Source: JBOHCT01 sp050699055
GTDB taxonomy: Bacteria; Actinomycetota; Actinomycetes; Streptosporangiales; JBOHCT01
Reading direction: 5' to 3'
Assembly: GCA_050699055.1 (NCBI GenBank)
Contig: JBOHCT010000078.1
Location: forward strand, 1 to 17,882
DNA length: 17,882 nucleotides
Below are positions 7,430 to 13,247 of the stretch, one piece after another. How positions within the stretch are numbered: the first letter of the stretch is position 1; every line of letters begins with the position of its first letter. A program made the position numbers and the translations under genes. The notes beneath the pieces are model-generated. The model had not been told where the DNA came from and made no database searches. It saw only the letters and a program-made list of their open reading frames with translations.

Positions 7430-8230
7430 GTGCGGTATCGGAGCGATGTGGCGCTGATCGCGCTGGCCGCGGACAAGGGGGCCCCGGGCGTGACGACCGC
7501 CGCGGTGACCCTTGGCGCCGTCTGGCCCCGCGGCGTGCTGGTCGCCGAGTGCGACACGTCAGGGGGCGACCTCGTCTACCGGCTTCCTTCGCACGAAGGA
7601 ACGCGCCTCGACCCCGCCCGCGGCCTGCTTAGCCTCGCTGCCCAAGCCCGTCACGGGCTGCGGTCGGAGCGGATCTGGCAGCACACCCAACGCCTGGCCG
7701 GAGGCCTCGACGTGCTCGTCGGGCTCACGACCGCGGAACAGGCCGCCGGGCTCCCCTGGATCTGGGGCCGTCTCGGCCAGGCGCTCGGGTCCCTGCCCGA
7801 CGTCGACGTGCTGGCCGATTGCGGACGCCTGGGCGCGCGTTCTCCGATGTACGACCTCCTCGGCCAGGCCGCGGCGATCGTTGTCCTCACCCGCGCGTCG
7901 CTCGACCAAGTGGCGCACATGCGCGACCGTGTCCTCGCGCTCGCGAACAGTTTCGGTGCTGGTGGCGGGCCTACGCCGGCAATCGTGGTGGTGGTCATCA
8001 GTGAGCCCCGCCAGCACAAGCAGGCGGTCGACGACGTCAATCGGATCGTCGTCAATAGTCAGTTGCCGGCGACTGTTTTGGGGGGTTTTGCCCTCGATCC
8101 GAAGGGCGCGAGCATGCTGCGCGGTCAATGGGGAGGGCGATTGGACAAATCGCTGTTGATCCGTTCTGGACGCGAAGTCGCTGCTAGTCTCTTGGCCCAC
8201 TTGAGTGGTTTGAGTGGGTCGCCAGGTTGA
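7430..8230 (+). CDS. tadZ: CpaE/TadZ-like MinD/ParA-family protein with degenerate P-loop
   Basis: This 266-residue protein begins at GTG 7430. The start of the fold is plain: LIALAADKGAPGVTTAAVTLG in the Walker A position (about residues 9-29), then VLVAECDTSGGDL like the MinD/ParA A' motif, and VDVLADCGRLG near the Walker B strand. The P-loop reads KGAPGVTT: the signature lysine of the deviant Walker A is kept, but the second lysine, normally before TT, is valine, so ATP hydrolysis may be lost or weak. TadZ/CpaE proteins often carry such atypical P-loops and localise Tad machinery at a cellular site. The gene lies 43 bp after the SAF gene. A GTG start at 7386 overlapping the previous stop is out of frame and soon closes, so 7430 is preferred. 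Confidence 0.82.
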   Translation: MRYRSDVALIALAADKGAPGVTTAAVTLGAVWPRGVLVAECDTSGGDLVYRLPSHEGTRLDPARGLLSLAAQARHGLRSERIWQHTQRLAGGLDVLVGLTTAEQAAGLPWIWGRLGQALGSLPDVDVLADCGRLGARSPMYDLLGQAAAIVVLTRASLDQVAHMRDRVLALANSFGAGGGPTPAIVVVVISEPRQHKQAVDDVNRIVVNSQLPATVLGGFALDPKGASMLRGQWGGRLDKSLLIRSGREVAASLLAHLSGLSGSPG

Positions 8231-8258
8231 CGAGTATGTGTCGCCATTCATCTGGGCT

Positions 8259-8360
8259 CGCGAACGGAGGCGGGGAGCCGGCGTTCCCCCGTTCGCGCGG
8301 TCCGGGTTCGCGGGAATGCGAAAGCCTGCCCGACGCCGCCCGAATCGTCGCTCACGACGA
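8259..8360 (+). promoter_or_regulatory. Cluster of inverted repeats ahead of tadA
   Basis: The 165-bp gap between the tadZ-like and tadA genes holds three consecutive dyads: a perfect 9-bp stem (8259-8267 with 8289-8297), a 5-bp stem (8307-8311 with 8318-8322, six-base loop) and a 6-bp stem with a CTCA tetraloop (8345-8350 with 8355-8360). This is the longest gap within the core Tad genes. The first hairpin has no T-run. They may act as a partial terminator, an RNA-processing site or a structured leader that sets tadA expression. Short stems occur by chance in such GC-rich DNA, so only the first is individually notable. Confidence 0.35.
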
Positions 8361-8395
8361 GTGGAGGCAGCAAGACACGCCCTAGGGGGAGCCGC

Positions 8396-9697
8396 GTGGA
8401 CCATGGTCTCGTCAAGCGCCTTCGCGCGGAGGTCGGCAACCGTCTCGCGGAGCAGCGTCGCATCGACGCCGCGAACGCCGTTCCCCCGATGTCGCCCGAG
8501 GACGAGCGGCAGTTCGCACGCGCCCTGATCGCACAGGTCCTCGAGGAGTTCGCGCGCGGCGAGATCAGCGGCGGCCGCACCCCCCCGAACGCCGAGGACG
8601 AGGAAGCGCTCGCGGCCGGCATCCACGCCGCCTTGTTCGGCGTCGGCCGGCTGCAGCCGCTCCTCGACGAGCCCGAGATCGAGAACGTCGACATCAACGG
8701 ATACGACCGCGTCTTCGTCGGCTACGCGGACGGCCGCGAGGTCATGGGCGAGCCGGTCGCCGACAGCGACGAGGAGCTGGTCGACCTCATCCAGGTGCTC
8801 GCGGCGTACTCCGGGCTGTCGAGCCGGCCGTTCGACAGCGCGAACCCCCAGCTCGACCTGCGACTGCCCGACGGTTCGCGGCTGTCGGCCGTCATGGACG
8901 TCACGGCCAGGCCGGCGCTCTCGATCCGCCGTGCCCGCCTCGGCAAGGTCTTCCTCGCCGACCTCGTCGGCAACGGGACTGTCAGTCCCGAGCTCGGATC
9001 CTTCCTCGCCGCCGCGGTCGCCGCGCGCAAGAACATCATGCTCTCCGGTGCCACCAACGCCGGTAAGACCACCCTGCTGCGCGCGGTCGCGGGGGAGATC
9101 CCGCAGGCGGAGCGTCTGATCACCGTGGAGCGTTCGCTCGAGCTGGGCCTCGACCAGTTCCCCGAGCTGCACCCGAACGTTGTCGCGCTGGAGGAGCGGC
9201 TGTCCAACTCCGAGGGCGAGGGCGCGATCTCCATGGCCGAGCTCGTACGCCGCAGCCTGCGCATGAACCCGAGCAGGGTGATCGTCGGCGAGGTTCTCGG
9301 CGACGAGATCGTCACGATGCTCAACGCGATGTCCCAGGGCAATGACGGCTCGCTGTCCACGATCCACGCCAACTCCGCGTTCGAGGTGTTCAACCGCATC
9401 GCGACCTACGCCCTCCAGGCCCACGAGCGGCTGCCGGTCGAGGCGACACACCTGCTGATCGCGGGCGCCATCGACTTCGTCGTGTTCATCGAGAAGCGCA
9501 ACGACTACGCCACCGGCGGGCGGCTGCGTCGTTTCGTGAGCACCGTACGCGAGGTCACCGGCTGTGACGGCCGGGTGATGTCCAGCGAGGTGTTCGCGCC
9601 GGGGCCCGATGGTTCCGCCGTCCCGCACGCCCCCATCTCATGCATCAACGAACTGGCCGCGCACGGTTACGCCCCGGCTGTCGGCGGGGTGTGGTGA
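8396..9697 (+). CDS. tadA: CpaF/TadA-like pilus assembly ATPase
   Basis: This 433-residue secretion ATPase powers pilin polymerisation. It starts at GTG 8396 after the ribosome binding site GGGGGAG. Walker A is GATNAGKTTLL with Lys224, the Walker B region is VIVGEVLGDE with Glu299, and the His box STIHANS carries His324, all in the order expected for the CpaF/VirB11-like branch of type II/IV secretion ATPases. The N-terminal region contains IENVDINGYDRVFV, typical of the CpaF N-terminal domain that binds the membrane platform. Length matches the family. All catalytic motifs appear intact, in contrast to the degenerate TadZ-like protein upstream. The next gene begins a few bases past its TGA. 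Confidence 0.95.
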   Translation: MDHGLVKRLRAEVGNRLAEQRRIDAANAVPPMSPEDERQFARALIAQVLEEFARGEISGGRTPPNAEDEEALAAGIHAALFGVGRLQPLLDEPEIENVDINGYDRVFVGYADGREVMGEPVADSDEELVDLIQVLAAYSGLSSRPFDSANPQLDLRLPDGSRLSAVMDVTARPALSIRRARLGKVFLADLVGNGTVSPELGSFLAAAVAARKNIMLSGATNAGKTTLLRAVAGEIPQAERLITVERSLELGLDQFPELHPNVVALEERLSNSEGEGAISMAELVRRSLRMNPSRVIVGEVLGDEIVTMLNAMSQGNDGSLSTIHANSAFEVFNRIATYALQAHERLPVEATHLLIAGAIDFVVFIEKRNDYATGGRLRRFVSTVREVTGCDGRVMSSEVFAPGPDGSAVPHAPISCINELAAHGYAPAVGGVW

Positions 9698-9704
9698 TGT
9701 GGGC

Positions 9705-10661
9705 ATGACCGGCGTGAACGTCCCGAACGGCCTGGGCCCGCTGATCGCGATTCTCGCCGGTGCGGCCGTCGGCGGCGGTCTCTTCCTGCTGTTCGTCGCG
9801 GTCCGCGGCCTCCCGCACAGGCCGGACAGCCCACCGAGCGGCGAGCGGCTCCGGCGACTCGGACGTTTCCTTTCCACCCGCGGGGCGATCGCGGTCATCG
9901 GTGGTTTCGCGGTCCTCGCGGTCACCCGCTGGCCGGTGGCGGGGGTGGCCGCCGGCCTGCTCATCCTGTCGTGGAACGGCCTGTTCGGCGGGGCGGCGGA
10001 GGAGCGCAACGCCATGCTGCGGCTGGACGCCCTCGCGTCGTGGACCGAGTCGCTGCGTGACACCATCGCCGGCGCCGTCGGTCTCGAGCAGGCGATCCCG
10101 GCCTCCACCCGCGCGGCCGCGCCGAGCTTGCGGCCACACCTTCAGCTGCTCGTCGACCGCCTGCACACCCGAACCCCACTCGCCGACGCGTTGCGTCGCC
10201 TCGCCGACGAGTTGAAGGACCCGAGCGCCGACCTTGTCGTGGCCGCCCTCATCCTCAACTCCCGGCTGCGCGGCCCGGGCCTCCGCGATCTGCTCGGCGC
10301 CCTCTCGACGGCCGCCCGCGAGGAGCTCGACATGCGCCGGAGGGTCGAGGCGGAGCGGCGGAGCACGCGCCGCAGCGTCCAGATCGTGGTGGGCGTGACG
10401 CTCGGCGTCATGGCGCTGCTCGTGATCTTCAACAGGGACTACGTGCAGGCGTACGACAGTTTCCTCGGCCAGCTCGTGCTCGCCGTGATCGCCGGCATGT
10501 TCGCGCTCGGCTTCCTGTGGCTCCGCCGGCTGGCTCACTTCGACCTGCCCGGCCGGATCCTCGCCGGCGTCTCGTCCGTCTCGGCGCCGCCCGAGCCCGA
10601 CCGTCATGACCCTGCCGCGCGGGGGCGGTCTCATCTGGCGGGGGGTGTGCGCTCACCATGA
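9705..10661 (+). CDS. tadB: TadB-like membrane platform protein (type II secretion F domain)
   Basis: This protein of 318 residues, from ATG 9705, has two N-terminal membrane segments (LIAILAGAAVGGGLFLLFVAV and the AIAVIGGFAVLAV...LLILSW region), a cytoplasmic T2SSF domain containing LDALASWTESLRDTIAGAVGLEQAIPAS, and two C-terminal membrane segments (about residues 230-248 and 258-277). TadB and TadC together form the inner-membrane platform driven by TadA. GTG 9699, two codons earlier, is an alternative start; a still longer reading would overlap tadA heavily and is not needed. The TGA overlaps the ATG of tadC as ATGA. Confidence 0.9.
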   Translation: MTGVNVPNGLGPLIAILAGAAVGGGLFLLFVAVRGLPHRPDSPPSGERLRRLGRFLSTRGAIAVIGGFAVLAVTRWPVAGVAAGLLILSWNGLFGGAAEERNAMLRLDALASWTESLRDTIAGAVGLEQAIPASTRAAAPSLRPHLQLLVDRLHTRTPLADALRRLADELKDPSADLVVAALILNSRLRGPGLRDLLGALSTAAREELDMRRRVEAERRSTRRSVQIVVGVTLGVMALLVIFNRDYVQAYDSFLGQLVLAVIAGMFALGFLWLRRLAHFDLPGRILAGVSSVSAPPEPDRHDPAARGRSHLAGGVRSP

Positions 10662-11572
10662 TGACCACGGCTCTGCTGGGCGGCGCCGCCTTTGGGTTCG
10701 GCCTCTACCTGCTGTACCGCGCTCTGTTCCCGTCGCGTCCCGGCCTCGCGACGAGCCTGGCGACCCTCGATGTCGCCCGCGGCTCCGGCCGCCGGGCGCC
10801 GCGCCCGTCGACGGGCCAGCGGGAGCAGCTCGGGCCGGTGCGCCGGTGGCTCGGTGAGCGACTGGTGGCATTCTGCGCGGAGCACGGATGGCAGTTCCGA
10901 TCGACCCGGTCCGACCTTGCGCTGCTCGGACGGTCGTTCGAGGGGTTCCTCGCCACGAAGTGCCTGCTCGCGGCCGGTGCGCTGATCACGATCCCGTTCC
11001 TCGCGGCGTGGCTGTCGTTCGTCGGGCTGTCGATCAACCTGGGGGTCCCGCTCTGGGCGGGCCTGATCTTCGCGGCGGTCTTCTTCTTCCTGCCCGACCT
11101 CCAGGTCAAACAGGACGCCTTCCAGCGCCGCCGCGACTTCCGTCACGTCGTCGGCTCGTTCCTCGACCTCGTCGCGATGAACCTCGCCGGTGGGCGGGGG
11201 GTACCGGAGGCGCTGCTGTCCGCCTCGTCGGTCGGCGAGGGATGGGCGATGCGTCGCATCCGTGACGCGTTGCAGAACGCCCGTATCACCGGCACGACGC
11301 CGTGGGAGGCGCTCGGTGACCTCGGCGAGGAGGTCGGGGTCGACGAACTGTGCGACCTCTCCGCGGCCCTGACCCTGGTCGCCGACGACGGCGCCAAGGT
11401 CCGCTCGTCGCTCACCGCCCGCGCGGCCACCATGCGGCGTAAGCAGATGGCCGACCTCGAGGGCAAGGCAGGCGAGCGTTCCCAGTCGATGCTGGTCGCG
11501 CAGCTGCTGCTGTGTGCCGGCTTTCTGTTGTTCCTGATCTTCCCTGCTGTCATGCGGGTGATGAACGCCTGA
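10658..11572 (+). CDS. tadC: TadC-like membrane platform protein (type II secretion F domain)
   Basis: This 304-residue protein starts at ATG 10658 within the ATGA overlap with tadB. It has an N-terminal membrane segment (LLGGAAFGFGLYLLYRALF), a central pair (about residues 104-150), a T2SSF domain starting around DFRHVVGSFLDLVAMNLAGG with VPEALLSAS, and a final membrane segment (LLVAQLLLCAGFLLFLIFPAV, shortened here) close to the C-terminus. The order tadA-tadB-tadC is the conserved core of Tad loci. Confidence 0.91.
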   Translation: MMTTALLGGAAFGFGLYLLYRALFPSRPGLATSLATLDVARGSGRRAPRPSTGQREQLGPVRRWLGERLVAFCAEHGWQFRSTRSDLALLGRSFEGFLATKCLLAAGALITIPFLAAWLSFVGLSINLGVPLWAGLIFAAVFFFLPDLQVKQDAFQRRRDFRHVVGSFLDLVAMNLAGGRGVPEALLSASSVGEGWAMRRIRDALQNARITGTTPWEALGDLGEEVGVDELCDLSAALTLVADDGAKVRSSLTARAATMRRKQMADLEGKAGERSQSMLVAQLLLCAGFLLFLIFPAVMRVMNA

Positions 11573-11590
11573 TGCGCGAAGGAGGAGGCT

Positions 11591-11836
11591 GTGAAGTCGC
11601 TGAAGAGGTTCTTCAACCCTGTCCACGATCCCGAGCTGGCCTATTGCCTGACGCTGCTGCGGGTGCGGCTCGACCGGGCGCGTGCCGCGGACCGGAGCCG
11701 GGGCGCGTCCGCGATCGAGTGGGCGATCATCACGGCCGCGGCGGCCGCCATCGCGATCGTCGCGGGCGGGCTCATCCTCAAGAAGGTCAAGCAGGCCGCC
11801 AACAGCGCGCAGACGAGCTTCAACCCGGGTCCGTGA
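11591..11836 (+). CDS. flp: Flp-type pilin subunit
   Basis: This 81-residue protein begins at GTG 11591 behind the best ribosome binding site of the locus (AAGGAGGAGG, 11579-11588), fitting a subunit needed in many copies. A type IV prepilin-like site RG|ASAIEWA places glutamate at +5 after the glycine, followed by a hydrophobic segment (AIITAAAAAIAIVAGGLIL) and a short polar tail. The mature pilin would be about 43 residues. The leader of about 38 residues is long for a Flp pilin. Its TGA overlaps the GTG of the next gene. The family assignment rests on the cleavage motif, size and gene position. Confidence 0.85.
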   Translation: MKSLKRFFNPVHDPELAYCLTLLRVRLDRARAADRSRGASAIEWAIITAAAAAIAIVAGGLILKKVKQAANSAQTSFNPGP

Positions 11837-12258
11837 GCCGGTCGCGGCCCGCGGTCGACGGCCGAGCCGAACGCGGCGTGAGCTCGATCGAGTTCGCTTT
11901 GCTCACGCCGATCATGTTGATCACGTTGCTGCTCGTGGTGCAGTTCGCGATGTACTTCCACGCCCGCCACGTCGCGCTCGCGGCGGCCCAGGAGGGCGCG
12001 CGTGTGGCGCGTACCGACCGGGGGCCGTCCTGGCGCGACGACGCCAAGCAGCGCACCGTCCGCTACCTCGACTTCGTCGGGGAGAGACTGCTCGTGGCGC
12101 CCACGATCAGGCCGTACGAGAACGGCACGAGCCGCGGTGTGCGGGTCTCCGGCGACGCCGTGTCGGTGCTGCCGTTCCTCACTCTGCGTGTGGTGGAGGG
12201 CTCCTTCGGCCCGATCGAGTGCTTCAGGTCCGATGTCGTGGGGGCGGGCTGCCAGTGA
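11833..12258 (+). CDS. tadE: TadE-like pseudopilin (first copy)
   Basis: This protein of 141 residues is translated from GTG 11833, which overlaps the flp stop as GTGA. RG|VSSIEFALLTP is a TadE-type processing motif with glutamate at +5, followed by a membrane segment (IMLITLLLVVQFAMYFHARH) and the AALAAAQEGARVART-like helix typical of TadE (here VALAAAQEGARVART). The rest is a compact extracytoplasmic domain with two cysteines near the C-terminus (IECFRS and AGCQ) that could pair. TadE proteins are minor, processed components needed for pilus assembly. Confidence 0.88.
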   Translation: MSRSRPAVDGRAERGVSSIEFALLTPIMLITLLLVVQFAMYFHARHVALAAAQEGARVARTDRGPSWRDDAKQRTVRYLDFVGERLLVAPTIRPYENGTSRGVRVSGDAVSVLPFLTLRVVEGSFGPIECFRSDVVGAGCQ

Positions 12259-12767
12259 GGAACTGCTTGGAAGCTGGTTCGGCCGCAGCGGAGTCTCGGG
12301 AGCACGTGAACCGAAGCCAGGGGGCCCGAAGGGCAGACGCCCGCGAGGTTCACAAACGAGCTCCGGACGCGGGGGAGCGGGGGTCGATGGCGATCGAGGT
12401 CGCGATCCTCGCGCCAGTCATCGTGATCTTCATGCTGCTGATGATCGGCCTGGGCCGGGTGGTCGAGGCCAAGGCCCAGGTAGGCGGCGCGGCCCGTGAC
12501 GCGGCCCGCGCCGCCTCGGTACAGCGTTACGAGAGCGGCGCTCAGCAGGCCGCCGAGCAGGCCGCGAGCCGGGACCTCGCCAACTGGTGCGTTCGCCCGC
12601 CCACCGTCGTCCGCACCGGTGGCGTGTTCGCGCCCGGCGCGCTGATCACGTACGAGGTTCGCTGCAGGGTCGACCTGACCGGGCTCGAGGTCATCGGTTT
12701 CACCCCGACCAAGACCGTCACCGAGGACGCCACCGCCCCGATCGACACGTACCGGAGGGTCGGATGA
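12255..12767 (+). CDS. tadE: TadE-like pseudopilin (second copy)
   Basis: From GTG 12255 (GTGA overlap with the previous stop) the protein has 170 residues; GTG 12306, beginning NRSQGARRAD, is an alternative that removes 17 residues. The processing motif is RG|SMAIEVAILAP with glutamate at +5, followed by a membrane segment (VIVIFMLLMIGLGRVVEAK) and AQVGGAARDAARAAS, the TadE-like helix. Two cysteines (NWCVRP and VRCRV) may form a disulfide. It is distinct in sequence from the first copy, so this looks like an old paralogue pair rather than a recent duplication. Its TGA overlaps the ATG of the TadG-like gene. Confidence 0.86.
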   Translation: MRNCLEAGSAAAESREHVNRSQGARRADAREVHKRAPDAGERGSMAIEVAILAPVIVIFMLLMIGLGRVVEAKAQVGGAARDAARAASVQRYESGAQQAAEQAASRDLANWCVRPPTVVRTGGVFAPGALITYEVRCRVDLTGLEVIGFTPTKTVTEDATAPIDTYRRVG

Positions 12768-13228
12768 GCGCGCCCGAGCATGTCGTACGAGCCCACCGGG
12801 CCGGGGACGATCCACGTCGCGTCGGCCGGGAGCGCGGGTCGTTCGCCATCTTCGTGTCGATCTTCTCGCTGTTTGTCATCCTCCTCGCTGGGTTGCTCGT
12901 CGACGGTGGCTTGGCCATCTACGCGCGGCAGCGCGCCGCCGACGAGGCCGGGCAGGCGGCGCGGTACGCCGCCGACGACATCGACCTCGCCCACCTGCGC
13001 TCGACGGGCACGGCGGTGATCGACCGCGACGCCTGTGTCCGAGCCGACGACGTGATCGCCCGCTACGGCGACGCGAAGAAACACGACTGCTACGTACCGT
13101 CCGACGGAAGCTCGGTGACCGTCTCGGTGACGATCGAGTTCAAGGCGCAGATCCTCGGGATCATCCCGGGGCTCGGGACGTTCGAGGTCACCTCCCACGC
13201 GACCGCCAACCCGGTGTCGGGGATCTAG
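12764..13228 (+). CDS. tadG: TadG-like pilus assembly protein
   Basis: This 154-residue protein begins at ATG 12764, overlapping the previous stop (ATGA). RERGSFAIFVSIFSLFVILLAG resembles the TadG N-terminal region (quoted to 20 residues: RGSFAIFVSIFSLFVILLAG), with LLVDGGLAIYARQRAADEA following, the TadG hallmark. Phenylalanine stands at +5 where the pilins have glutamate, as is common in TadG, so it may stay unprocessed and membrane-anchored. The length is short compared with Gram-negative TadG proteins, which add a large von Willebrand-like region. Two cysteines (RDACVR and HDCYVP) are present. Confidence 0.85.
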   Translation: MSAPEHVVRAHRAGDDPRRVGRERGSFAIFVSIFSLFVILLAGLLVDGGLAIYARQRAADEAGQAARYAADDIDLAHLRSTGTAVIDRDACVRADDVIARYGDAKKHDCYVPSDGSSVTVSVTIEFKAQILGIIPGLGTFEVTSHATANPVSGI

Positions 13229-13247
13229 GTCTAGGAAGACAGGGCCA

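Noticed and set aside
7386..7457. Short GTG-started frame overlapping the SAF gene stop
   Set aside because: It encodes only 23 residues with no features and overlaps the tadZ-like start in another frame.
7559..9628. Long antisense open frame of 689 codons on the minus strand opposite tadZ and tadA
   Set aside because: It lies opposite two clearly coding genes with intact motifs, shows Arg/Gly/Asp/Val-rich shadow composition without domains, and results from GC-biased third positions.
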